DNA of 64,000 nt, from positions 496,001 through 560,000 of the forward strand of contig NZ_VOPZ01000001.1 in the NCBI RefSeq assembly GCF_010470665.1, in the 5' to 3' direction. Below, piece after piece: positions 42,214 to 50,769 of the stretch (position 1 is the stretch's first letter; the number at the start of each line of letters is the position of its first letter). A model generated the notes under the pieces. The model worked only from the letters and a program-made list of their open reading frames with translations, ran no database searches and had not been told where the DNA came from. The DNA comes from Desulfovibrio sp. JC022. GTDB lineage: Bacteria; Desulfobacterota; Desulfovibrionia; Desulfovibrionales; Desulfovibrionaceae. Made by a program: the position numbers and the translations under genes.

Positions 42214-44240
42214 GTTATTTTTCAAAGCAGGATCTTGTGGAGCGTTTTTCAGGGCTGACTCTCAAGAATAAAATATTTTTTTCCACTCTCGGGGTTATCC
42301 TGATCATCAGTGCCATTATCGCTTTGCTGGCCCGTTGGATTCTTGTTTCCTCCCTGACCAAGGAGCTGGAGTTGCGTGGTGTGGCTATCGCCTATTCCAT
42401 TGCCGAGCGCGGGGCCGGATATATTCTGGATAAGGATTATCCCCGGCTGCTCAGCCTGGCTTTTGAGGAAGCAAAACTGCGCGAACGGCAGCATTTGATT
42501 ACCTACATTTATATTCTGGGCAAGGATGGCAAGGTCTTGTGCCATACTTTCACCAAGCCGTTTCCCGGAAAGCTGGCCGAGGCCAACCCTATTCCTGAAG
42601 GAGAGGATAAGTCCCTGCGGCTCATCGATCTGGGCAGAACATCTGCATACGATATTGCCGTCCCCATCAAGGAAGGTTTGTACCGCATCGGAACGGTGCA
42701 TGTGGGACTTAACAAAATCCACATTGACGAACTTGTTTCCACGCTTCGTTTTACCTTTTTGGGATTTATTTCCTTTGTTGTTATTATCATTTTTGTGATC
42801 AGTCATCGGCTGGCTAAGTACATTACCCGTCCGGTCAGTACTTTGACCCGTGTGTCTGATGAACTTTCAAAGGGCAATTTTGATATCAGTCTGGATCTGC
42901 TTGCAGAGGGTACGGACTGGAATGCTTCTTCCTGTCCGGCCTACCATAATACGGATTTTCCGTGCTGGCATTTTGATCTTTCCACCGTTGGCGATAACCG
43001 TGAACAGGATGGAAGGGCCAACCGTCAACAATGCCGGGACTGCCATTTTTATTACAAGCGTGATGGTGATGAGGTGGTCCAGCTTGCGGACAGTTTCCGC
43101 AATATGGTCTGGTCCATCAAGCTCTATCGCCGCAAGTTGCGTGAGTCCGAGGAGAAATACAAATCCCTGTTCGACAGCGGGCCGGACCCGGTTCTGGTAA
43201 TATCCTGTTCTGATTTCACCATAATTGATGCCAACCCCCGTGTTACTGAACTTTATGGTTATTCGCGCAGTGAACTTATCGGGGAGCAGTTTATCAGGCT
43301 GGGGCCGGAATCCAACGAGGAATGTATCAAGGCTTTCGAGGAGTACGGCGGTCCTTCCGGTTGTATTTATTTTCCGAAGATCATCCATTACCGTAAGGGT
43401 GGTAGTCCGGTGTATGTGAACATGCACGCCTGTCCCATCACTTACAGGAGTCAGCCGTCCATTATTGTGGCGGTAAACGATATCACTGAGATCATTGAGA
43501 AGGATGCCCAGTTGGTGCAGGCTGCCAAAATGAAATCTCTTGGTGAGATGTCCGCCGGGGTGGCGCATGAGGTCAACCAGCCGCTTAACGCCATTAAGAT
43601 GGGCAGTGAATACCTCGCGCTGATGGCTGAGCAGGGGCGCGATGTTCCCGCTGCTCAGTTGCAGGAAGTGGCTAAAGAAGTCAGTAATCAGGTGGACCGT
43701 GCAGCCGAAATTATCAGTGCTTTGCGGGCTTTCGGGCGTAAATCCGGCTTCAAGACCGACAAGGTGGATATCAATGGACCGGTGCGCAGTGTTTTAACGC
43801 TGGTGACCAAGCAGTTTGAGTTGCAGAATATTTTTATCCGCCTCAATCTTGTGGGTGGGCTGCCGAGGATTGTTGCCGAGGATAACCGCTTGCAGCAGGT
43901 ATTCTTCAATCTGGTGAATAATGCCCGTGATGCCATTGCGGAGAAACGGGAAAACCTGGGACTGGACAGCGATGATTACATCAACATAGATACTTATGAA
44001 GATGGAGAACTGGTCTGTGTGCGTGTTTCCGATACCGGAGCAGGTATTACCGAGGAAGTGCGCAACAAAATTTTTGAGCCGTTTTTCAGTACCAAAGAGG
44101 TAGGATATGGCATGGGCTTGGGCCTTGCCATCACCTATGGCATAGTCAGAGACTATAAGGGCAGCATTGATATTGAGAGTGAACCCGGAAACGGAACTTC
44201 TTTCATAATCAGTTTTCCGGCTGCTCCGAATGAAAGATAG
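42210..44240 (+). CDS. Sensor histidine kinase with HAMP, Cys-rich (two-CW-like) insert and PAS
   Basis: A 676-residue kinase. TM1 (about 24-45), periplasmic sensor, TM2 ([16 protein letters not shown] near 190), HAMP (about 205-230), then a Cys-rich segment: [15 protein letters not shown] and QCRDCHFYY (about 245-290). Cys spacing resembles the two-CW domain found in deltaproteobacterial sensors; CRDCH is a CxxCH string but lies on the cytoplasmic side, so c-type heme is unlikely. PAS follows, then HisKA ([16 protein letters not shown]) and HATPase ([30 protein letters not shown]). It pairs with the lipoprotein receptor upstream. Confidence 0.93.
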   Translation: MSYFSKQDLVERFSGLTLKNKIFFSTLGVILIISAIIALLARWILVSSLTKELELRGVAIAYSIAERGAGYILDKDYPRLLSLAFEEAKLRERQHLITYIYILGKDGKVLCHTFTKPFPGKLAEANPIPEGEDKSLRLIDLGRTSAYDIAVPIKEGLYRIGTVHVGLNKIHIDELVSTLRFTFLGFISFVVIIIFVISHRLAKYITRPVSTLTRVSDELSKGNFDISLDLLAEGTDWNASSCPAYHNTDFPCWHFDLSTVGDNREQDGRANRQQCRDCHFYYKRDGDEVVQLADSFRNMVWSIKLYRRKLRESEEKYKSLFDSGPDPVLVISCSDFTIIDANPRVTELYGYSRSELIGEQFIRLGPESNEECIKAFEEYGGPSGCIYFPKIIHYRKGGSPVYVNMHACPITYRSQPSIIVAVNDITEIIEKDAQLVQAAKMKSLGEMSAGVAHEVNQPLNAIKMGSEYLALMAEQGRDVPAAQLQEVAKEVSNQVDRAAEIISALRAFGRKSGFKTDKVDINGPVRSVLTLVTKQFELQNIFIRLNLVGGLPRIVAEDNRLQQVFFNLVNNARDAIAEKRENLGLDSDDYINIDTYEDGELVCVRVSDTGAGITEEVRNKIFEPFFSTKEVGYGMGLGLAITYGIVRDYKGSIDIESEPGNGTSFIISFPAAPNER

Positions 44241-44277
44241 TTTTTAAGTTTAATATAAAGTTATCCAGGGGTTGGGC

Positions 44278-44997
44278 GTGAGCAGAATTCTTGTAATTGA
44301 TGATGAAAAAGCAACCTTGAACATGTTCAAGATGCTACTGAGTGCATATGGTCACGAAGTCCTTACTGCTGAAAACGGTGAGGAAGGGATCAGTGTTTTT
44401 GATACCGAAAAGCCCGATCTGGTCATGACCGACATAAAGATGCCCGGCATGGACGGCTTGCAGGTGCTCGGGAAAATCAAGTCTATTTCACCGGATTCCG
44501 AGGTTATCGTGATTACCGGGCACGGAGATATGGACCTTGCCATTAAAGCACTCAATCTTGATGCCACGGATTTTCTAAATAAGCCGGTTAAGCGTGAAGA
44601 GCTTGAAAAGGCCTTGCAGCTTTCAGCTGACAGGATCAAATTTGCCCGCAGCAGGCAGAAGGATATCAGTCTGACCCTTGAAGATGATTTGGCGGTAATC
44701 AACATTACCGGAAATCTGACTTCCAAGTCTGAAGGGTTGTTGCTGGATGTTTTTGATGAAGCCCTTGCCACTGCCAAAGGTAATTTCCTGCTCGTTTTTG
44801 AAGAAAAATCTTCTATTAACGGAGCAGCCATGGATTCTCTTTTCAAGTTGGTGGAAAAGGCCCGCACCCGTGGATGCGGGGTGCACATAGCAGGACTTTC
44901 CGAGAATTTCCGTTCCGTACTCCATTCCATGGGGATCACCCAGATGGCTTCTGTTTATGAAACTGAAGCGGAGGCGCGGGGAGGGCTTCGCCGGTAG
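44278..44997 (+). CDS. Response regulator with REC and STAS-like output domain
   Basis: A 239-residue protein. I take the GTG at 44278, with AGGGG 6 nt upstream, as start. REC domain with D8/D9 and phospho-acceptor D52 (MTDIKMPGMDG), Thr in VITGHGD and Lys in FLNKPVKRE. After a linker near 125, residues 140-235 (DDLAVINITGNLTSKSEG, FLLVFEEKSSINGAAMDSLFK, GVHIAGLSENFRSVLHSMG) resemble a STAS domain, here without a clear phosphorylatable Ser-Thr site. REC-STAS proteins are rare and may tune partner switching. It lies 31 nt after the kinase. Confidence 0.87.
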   Translation: MSRILVIDDEKATLNMFKMLLSAYGHEVLTAENGEEGISVFDTEKPDLVMTDIKMPGMDGLQVLGKIKSISPDSEVIVITGHGDMDLAIKALNLDATDFLNKPVKREELEKALQLSADRIKFARSRQKDISLTLEDDLAVINITGNLTSKSEGLLLDVFDEALATAKGNFLLVFEEKSSINGAAMDSLFKLVEKARTRGCGVHIAGLSENFRSVLHSMGITQMASVYETEAEARGGLRR

Positions 44998-45020
44998 CGC
45001 AGAGATTGTTCTTAAAGATA

Positions 45021-45057
45021 AAGAGGCCCTGAGTTTGTAACTCAGGGCCTCTTTTTT
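45021..45057. terminator. Bidirectional terminator
   Basis: AAGAGGCCCTGAGT (45021-45034) and its exact complement at 45040-45053 flank a 5-nt loop, with T-run on the plus side. It lies between the convergent REC-STAS gene and mltG. Confidence 0.93.
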
Positions 45058-45073
45058 ATGAGATTTGTTTGAT

Positions 45074-46195
45074 CTAATTATACGACCGATAGGTATCCCG
45101 GTTCCGACGCAACTGATATTTTTTAACAGCCGCGTTGTGTTCTTTGAGGGACTTGCTGAAATAGTGTGAGCCGTCCCCTTTGGCAACGAAATATAGGTAT
45201 GAATGCTTTTCCGGGTTGAGGGCCGCCTTGAGTGAGTCGAGACCCGGTGAGCAGATGGGGCCGGGGGGTAATCCCCGGTGTTTGTACGAGTTGTAGGGGT
45301 TGGATTTGTCGGTCAGGTGCTTTTTGCGCAGGTTGCCGTCAAAAGTTTCACCCAGTCCGTAAATTATGGTCGGGTCGCATTGCAGCAAATAGCCTTTGCT
45401 CAGGCGATTGGCGAAGACTCCGGCAATGGTGCGCCGTTCGCTTACATCCCCGGTTTCCTTTTCTATCAGGGAAGCAAGGATCACGGTTTCGTGGATTTCT
45501 TGCGGGGAGGGCAATTTGCCGTTCCAAGCCTTGTTGGCGGCCTTGCGGAACTCCTTGAGCATAGTTTCCACCATGACTGTTCCGGTTTCGTTCTTGGGCC
45601 GGGTCAGCAAATATGTTTCCGGGAAAAGATACCCTTCAGCATTTTTAGCCGGGATTTTATATTTCGTCAGCAGAGCCGGATCAGACACTGCTTTCTTAAA
45701 TGCTGCGTAATCGGTCAGCCCGGACTTATCCGCTTTTTCAGCAGTAGCCCACCATGTAAGACCTTCACGTACAGAAAATTTGTGCAGAATACCGGAAGTG
45801 GAGGTAATGGTTTCCAGAACCTGCGGGGCTGTCATGTTGGACCAAAGGCTGAATTCTCCGGCCCGGACTTTCGAAGCCATACCCTGTGCCTGTGCGTATT
45901 CGCGGAACTGTTTAACGTCGGTAATCAGTCCGGCCTTGGCAAGGTCGCTGGCAACAGTCCACAGCGGTTGGCCCGGTTCCACGGTAAAAAGAATCTCGCG
46001 CCCTTCCAGTTCCGGGGGAAGATTAAGAAAAGTCCAGTTACGGTACATGAACCAGCCCGCCACCAGCATGAGAGCCATACACCCGAAGGCTATGGTGGGC
46101 ATTACATAGCGTATGACTATGCTCGGGCGAGCCACGTTTCCAGAATTATTTTCGCTGCCTGACTGTCCAGATTCTTTTTTCTTTTCCGGTCCCAA
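45074..46195 (-). CDS. mltG: Endolytic murein transglycosylase
   Basis: A 373-residue YceG/MltG enzyme that cuts nascent peptidoglycan. The start is TTG at 46195, supported by a perfect AAAGGAGG with 7-nt spacing, which sits inside ruvX; the genes overlap by 79 nt. A cytoplasmic tail leads to one TM helix (IAFGCMALMLVAGWFMY near 35-51), a LysM-like region (FTVEPGQPLWTVASDLAKAG) and the YceG catalytic core with Glu in ILASLIEKETGD, then GLGETFDGNLRKKHL and NPYNSYKHRGLPPGPI. Confidence 0.93.
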   Translation of the reverse strand: MGPEKKKESGQSGSENNSGNVARPSIVIRYVMPTIAFGCMALMLVAGWFMYRNWTFLNLPPELEGREILFTVEPGQPLWTVASDLAKAGLITDVKQFREYAQAQGMASKVRAGEFSLWSNMTAPQVLETITSTSGILHKFSVREGLTWWATAEKADKSGLTDYAAFKKAVSDPALLTKYKIPAKNAEGYLFPETYLLTRPKNETGTVMVETMLKEFRKAANKAWNGKLPSPQEIHETVILASLIEKETGDVSERRTIAGVFANRLSKGYLLQCDPTIIYGLGETFDGNLRKKHLTDKSNPYNSYKHRGLPPGPICSPGLDSLKAALNPEKHSYLYFVAKGDGSHYFSKSLKEHNAAVKKYQLRRNRDTYRSYN

Positions 46196-46524
46196 AGTCC
46201 GGCCTCCTTTAGTTCGTCTTCCGCTGCAATTGAGCTGAGTCTTTCATCAACAAGATGAATGGGCAAGTCAACCCTTCTTTCCAGCGAGGCCGCAAAGTTG
46301 CGCACCTGCCGGGTAGTCAAAGTGTCTTCCCCGTCTAGAGATAAGGGAAGGCCGATGACAATGTCACCGACCTTTTCATTTTCTATAATTTCAAGCAACT
46401 CCGAGAACATCGCGTCGCGGGTTGTGCGTTCCATTACTTTATACGGAAAAGCAAAAATCTTTTCCGGGTCAGTAATAGCCAGACCCACACGCTTTGTCCC
46501 GAAATCTATGCCTAATGCTTTCAT
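46117..46524 (-). CDS. ruvX: RuvX/YqgF-family Holliday-junction resolvase
   Basis: A 135-residue RNase H-fold protein starting at the ATG at 46524 with GGGAGG 6 nt upstream; 11 extra codons upstream are not convincing. MKALGIDFGTKRVGLAITD carries the first catalytic Asp, then VIGLPLSLDGED and VDERLSSIAAE, with Asp near DSQAAKIILETW. YqgF is linked to 16S rRNA 5' processing and to Holliday-junction resolution. The arrangement ruvX-mltG is frequent in proteobacteria. Confidence 0.93.
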   Translation of the reverse strand: MKALGIDFGTKRVGLAITDPEKIFAFPYKVMERTTRDAMFSELLEIIENEKVGDIVIGLPLSLDGEDTLTTRQVRNFAASLERRVDLPIHLVDERLSSIAAEDELKEAGLWDRKRKKNLDSQAAKIILETWLARA

Positions 46525-46670
46525 GTGATGCCTCCCGGCGGGCTCTCCGAGGGCCAAAGAAACTTTTTGGAAAAAGTTTCTCTGGACTCTTCAAAAACTT
46601 TTAGTAGGGCTTCGCCGTTTTAAATGCAAAATTGTCCGTAGGAGGACGTAATAACTCTACTAAAACGTTT
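46525..46670. other. Non-coding stretch with a second A/T-rich hairpin
   Basis: It contains a perfect palindrome GAAACTTTTT-GG-AAAAAGTTTC at 46559-46580, then AAAAACTTTTAGTAGGGCTTC and an unassigned stretch to 46670. The style matches the variable hairpin in copy B of the dispersed repeat just beyond. It may be another repeat relic or a terminator for the oxidase transcript. Confidence 0.5.
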
Positions 46671-46754
46671 TGGGATTCTTAAACCCTTTTGGAAAAGGGT
46701 TTAAGCCGCCGGAGGCGAAATCCATCTATCAAATAGCGCGTTAGCGCATCATAT
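46671..46754 (-). repeat. Dispersed intergenic repeat, copy B
   Basis: Read on the minus strand, directly after the oxidase stop: GATATGATGCGCTA-A-CGCGCT, then ATTTCGCCTCCGGCGGC, then a hairpin (TTAAACCCTTTTCC/AAAAGGGTTTAAG) and AATCCC. Constant boxes match copy A at 20883-20962 while the hairpin differs. It probably also acts as the oxidase terminator. Confidence 0.75.
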
Positions 46755-49700
46755 CTAAATTAAAACAAGTTCATCCTGACGGGTAGCGCGCTCAAGTTCT
46801 TTTTTGAAATCTTTGCGCCATTTGGGTCCGCCGATAAGCTCGGCCATGTATTCCACGGTGTGGAGTACGCGATTCTGCTTTTTCAGGGTCTGCATGTTGC
46901 GTTTGATACCTACCTTACACGATGGGCAACCCACCAGAACCGGGGTGGTTTTATCATGCCCCTGAAGATCGTTCTTGAGCTGTCCGCCTTTGCGGTCGCG
47001 CAGCTTGTTGTAGATTTCAGGGCTGGTGATGGAACCGAGACCGGATTCGCCGCAACAGCCGGGAGAGAGTGTTACCTCAGCACCGAGCATGTCCGCAACT
47101 GCTTTGCGGTACATTTCCGGGGCCTTGTTCTTTTTTACCTCGGTCCATTCGGTATGGCAGGAGGCGTGGTAAATCACATCCCGCGCCGCATTGGCTGTGT
47201 TGAAATTGAGGTTGCCCGGATTGTTGAGCAGGTATTGCATGGCATCCTTGCGCTGAATATCGTAACCCAGTTCCTTGAATTCGTATGATTCAAGAGATTC
47301 GCGGCAGGTTCCGCAGGCAGTAATCATGGTGGAAACCTTCATGCCCGCAATGGACGCCTTGGCGATGCGATACTGAATGTCGCTGATATTGCGGTGGCGG
47401 TTGGTGTTGTATGCTTCCACACAGCCACTTGCCAGCAGCGGATAACCGCAGCAGAGATGCTTGGCGGGCATGATCACATTCACGCCGGACTTGAGCAACA
47501 GGTAGAGGGTCGCCATACCGATATCCTTGGAGAACAGGGACGCGCCGCAGCCGGGGAAGTAGTATACACTGTCCGGGGCGGGGGTGTTCTGAAGGAACAT
47601 GGAACCCTTATCGAGATTGATGGTCTCGGACAGGTTCTTGAAATCCATGGCCGGGGTTTTGCTGGAGATCATGGGCGATTCTATGCGCCTGCGCCAGTGA
47701 CCGGGGATGAGTCCGATGGCCTTGGATTGCAGCCCTGCGGAGAGGGACAGGAATTTTGCGGCCTTGGGCAGCCTTCCCTGCGGGTCCTTGGCAATGAAGT
47801 TCAGGGCCGCGCTTTTGATAGGATGGCCTCCGGTTCCTTTATATTCAAGGAAAGAACGGATCTGGAGTGCGGCTCCGGCGGAGTCAATCTTGATGGGGCA
47901 GACTGAGGTACAGCGTCCACAGGCGGTGCAATGTTCCATGAGCTTCCTGAGACGGGTCATGAGATCCGGGGAAGGTTCACCGCGCTGAACCTGTGAATAG
48001 TAGATGGCCTCAATGAGCGCACCGAGAGCGATGTTCTTGTTTCTCGGGTGGTACATGAGTCCCTGCTCCGGGAAAAACATGGGGCAGACCTGCTTGCATT
48101 TTCCGCAACGGGTACAGGTCTGGATGTTCTGGAGCAGCTCCATCAGGTGTTCCTTATCCTTAATGGCAGTCTTGTTCAGGTCATTGATGAGCCTGTTGAA
48201 CGAGAAAGTGTATGCCGGAGAAGGAAGATTCCTGCGGGTCAGCTTGCCGGGGTTGAGGATGTTGAGCGGGTCCACCTTGAGCTTGTATGCTTTGATGGCC
48301 TCGATTTTTTCCTCGGAAAGGTAATCGATCTTGGTGATGCCGATACCGTGTTCACCGGAAACCTCACCTTTGAGTTCAAGTACTTTCTTGAATACATCAT
48401 CAACTGCTTCGTGGGCACTGTGCAGCATATCCGGGTCGTTGGAGTTGACCGGGATGTTCACATGGCAGTTACCGTCACCGGCATGCATGTGGTTGGCGAT
48501 GATGATGCGCTGTTCCTTGAGCTTCTTGAGGATCTTGTTGATTTTGGAATCCAGCTTGGGGAATTCGTCGCGCAGTTCCTGAAAGAGGTAGTAAACCTGT
48601 CCTTCCAGTTCCTGATCGCTCATGTCCTTGCCGGTGATTTTGCCTTTGAGGATGTTGGTAGTCCTCTCAAGGGCCAGTTCAACTTTGGGTTCCTCAATGG
48701 GAAAGCCTTGCAGCTCCTTGATGGAGAGCAGGGAACGGCGGTAGATTTTTGCCAGATAGATCAGGTTCAGGTCTTCAAGGAAGTCGGAGAAATCCGGGAT
48801 AACTTCGAGGGGGATAACGATATCTTCGTTGACCTTGAAGCCGGAAGTGCGTTTCGCAATGGCGGAAAGCTTGTGGCGGTCTTCCCAGAAGAGTTCCGCT
48901 TCTTTTTCATCGCGGGCAGCAAAGATGTCCACTCCGTCATAGGGCTGGGCAATGGAAAGGATGGTGTCCACCGCGCTTTGCAGGGCAGCTTCATCATCGG
49001 AATCCAGTTGCAGGATGAGTACGGAAATGGGATCGCCTTCGTATTTTTCGGATTTCGCTACGTATTTGATGGCCTGTACGTATTTGGGACCGAACTCCTC
49101 AAGGGCGGAGATTTTTACAAGGTCGCCTTCTTCGCGGATGGTATCGCGCAGTGCGACTACGTCCTTGATGACCAGCATGGCATTGCGCATGGAGCGACCG
49201 AAGAATTCAAGACAGAGTACACGGGAAATGCTCGGCTTGGGGTAAAGTGCGAAGCAACATTCAGTGATGATGCCGTCGACCCCTTCTTTCTGCACGCCGG
49301 GCAGCCCGCCGAGATATTTGTTGGTTACGTCCTTACCCAGTCCGGTGGTGCGGATTTCTTCGGCGGTAAGTTCAATCGTATCGATAAGACGGTCTTTGGA
49401 ATCATAAATTTCAAAGGATGCGTCTTCGTTGGCGAAAATCTTGTGACCGGGATGGCCCTTGCGGCGTACTTCGATAAGTTCGCCTTTGGGCATGACCATC
49501 TTGTAGCTGATGATATTATCGATGGTGCAGCCGTATTCAAATGCAAAGGGACCGCCGGAGTTTTCGGAAATATTTCCGCCCAGCGATGATCCGGCCTTGG
49601 ATGCCGGGTCCACGGTGAAAAGCACGCCTTTCTTGTCCGCAGCATTAATGGCATCAAGGGTGATGACCCCGGCCTGCGCGCAAAGAGTCATGGCGTCGGT

Positions 49701-50297
49701 ATCAACGGACAGGATTTTCTTGAAGCGGGCAAGTGAAAGCACTGCGGTGCGGTCAAGGGCCGGGATTGCACCCCCGGTGGCTCCGGTTCCGCCGCCGCGC
49801 GGGATCAGGCCGAACTGCATTTCATTGGCAAGGCGCACGATGGCCCGGACCTGCTCGGTATCTTCTGGGAAGAGAACCGCGATGGGCAGCTCAATACGCA
49901 GGTCTGTGGCGTCGGTTGCGGATTGCACAACTGTATGCGGATCAAGCCCGATACAGTGTTCGGGCAGGATTTCTTTCATCTTTTCAACGAATCTGTCGCG
50001 GAATTCCGTGTCTGCATCCTGCTTGAGCCAGAAATTTTCCACAGAGCGGGTCAAACGCTGCGGGTACTCGCCGGAAAGAGTCGGGCGGGCAAGGGTCAGG
50101 GTGCGGGACACTGACTTGCGTACCAGTTCAGGATCGATGAACGGATTGTAGCGCACAAGGAAAAGTTCAGCTGCGATGCTTTCCGCAAGAGTGCGCACAT
50201 CTTCGGGCCAGCCTTTAAATTCAAAGGGATCAAGGCCGAGCACCCGTTGCAGCAGGGCTTCGGCGGGAATGGAAATATGAGGACCTAATTGAGGCAT
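46755..50297 (-). CDS. FAD/Fe-S oxidoreductase fusion (D-lactate/glycolate dehydrogenase type)
   Basis: An 1180-residue single-chain fusion of GlcD-like and GlcF-like modules. The FAD-binding PCMH domain (about 145-330) has RGGGTGATGGAIPA and SSLGGNISENSGGPFA; the C-terminal FAD oxidase lobe has HMHAGDGNCHVNIPV and SGEHGIGI. Two [4Fe-4S] motifs follow, CTRCGKCKQVCP (about 727) and CTACGRCTSVCP (about 787), then two CCG-type domains (CCGYPLLASG, CGTCRES, CCGESGLG). Such enzymes oxidise D-lactate or glycolate and pass electrons to the membrane pool; lactate is a main Desulfovibrio substrate. A similar fusion occurs in other Desulfovibrio. The ATG lacks a strong ribosome site. Confidence 0.9.
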   Translation of the reverse strand: MPQLGPHISIPAEALLQRVLGLDPFEFKGWPEDVRTLAESIAAELFLVRYNPFIDPELVRKSVSRTLTLARPTLSGEYPQRLTRSVENFWLKQDADTEFRDRFVEKMKEILPEHCIGLDPHTVVQSATDATDLRIELPIAVLFPEDTEQVRAIVRLANEMQFGLIPRGGGTGATGGAIPALDRTAVLSLARFKKILSVDTDAMTLCAQAGVITLDAINAADKKGVLFTVDPASKAGSSLGGNISENSGGPFAFEYGCTIDNIISYKMVMPKGELIEVRRKGHPGHKIFANEDASFEIYDSKDRLIDTIELTAEEIRTTGLGKDVTNKYLGGLPGVQKEGVDGIITECCFALYPKPSISRVLCLEFFGRSMRNAMLVIKDVVALRDTIREEGDLVKISALEEFGPKYVQAIKYVAKSEKYEGDPISVLILQLDSDDEAALQSAVDTILSIAQPYDGVDIFAARDEKEAELFWEDRHKLSAIAKRTSGFKVNEDIVIPLEVIPDFSDFLEDLNLIYLAKIYRRSLLSIKELQGFPIEEPKVELALERTTNILKGKITGKDMSDQELEGQVYYLFQELRDEFPKLDSKINKILKKLKEQRIIIANHMHAGDGNCHVNIPVNSNDPDMLHSAHEAVDDVFKKVLELKGEVSGEHGIGITKIDYLSEEKIEAIKAYKLKVDPLNILNPGKLTRRNLPSPAYTFSFNRLINDLNKTAIKDKEHLMELLQNIQTCTRCGKCKQVCPMFFPEQGLMYHPRNKNIALGALIEAIYYSQVQRGEPSPDLMTRLRKLMEHCTACGRCTSVCPIKIDSAGAALQIRSFLEYKGTGGHPIKSAALNFIAKDPQGRLPKAAKFLSLSAGLQSKAIGLIPGHWRRRIESPMISSKTPAMDFKNLSETINLDKGSMFLQNTPAPDSVYYFPGCGASLFSKDIGMATLYLLLKSGVNVIMPAKHLCCGYPLLASGCVEAYNTNRHRNISDIQYRIAKASIAGMKVSTMITACGTCRESLESYEFKELGYDIQRKDAMQYLLNNPGNLNFNTANAARDVIYHASCHTEWTEVKKNKAPEMYRKAVADMLGAEVTLSPGCCGESGLGSITSPEIYNKLRDRKGGQLKNDLQGHDKTTPVLVGCPSCKVGIKRNMQTLKKQNRVLHTVEYMAELIGGPKWRKDFKKELERATRQDELVLI

Positions 50298-50769
50298 AAT
50301 ATCTTACCGTGAATTGTTTTTGTTTTACAGGGGGCAGAACACCCTCCTGTGAAGGAAAAAGGGAATATAGTGACCACCGTGGTTAAAATCAAGCAACTAT
50401 TTTGCAAAATGATGATTTTTATCAGAATTTTATTTAAGATCTGATTGTTTAATTCTCTGGATTAATTGATCTATTTTGTGAGTGCAGAGGATTAAGGAAT
50501 GCAAAATTGTTTTTGATTGGACGGCAAAAGGCATTAACTTTGCGCCATGAGCGCGGGCCTTATAAAAAAGTGCCGTTCACCAACACCTATAATAATGGTC
50601 CCGCCGATTGTAAAGCTCTGTGTGCTCTTAAAGCTTGACAGAAATGGTGAATTTGAATGATTATTTCGGCCTTCACATTTCTCACAATTGATAGTTTTAT
50701 AAACTTCATTTCGAAATTCGTAATATAAATCTCAAAATTTAATAAATTTGAAAAAGAGAGGGTCTATAA
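50298..50769 (+). other. Divergent intergenic region with a sigma-70-like promoter
   Basis: About 470 nt between the oxidase and the aminotransferase. TTGACA at 50635-50640, 17 nt, then TGATTA at 50658-50663 form a plausible promoter for the aminotransferase, leaving a 100-nt leader. GAGAGGG near 50755-50762 is its ribosome site. No gene is seen. The remaining ~330 nt presumably hold the oxidase promoter, but I find no clear match. Confidence 0.45.

Noticed and set aside
43030-43050. CxxCH as a c-type heme site in the kinase at 42210
   Set aside because: The motif lies after TM2 and HAMP, on the cytoplasmic side, where c-type heme is not attached. Better read as part of a metal-binding Cys cluster.
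48048-49589. 513-codon open frame on the plus strand
   Set aside because: It lies fully antisense to the FAD/Fe-S oxidase, whose FAD and Fe-S motifs are unmistakable. Long antisense frames arise from its codon bias.
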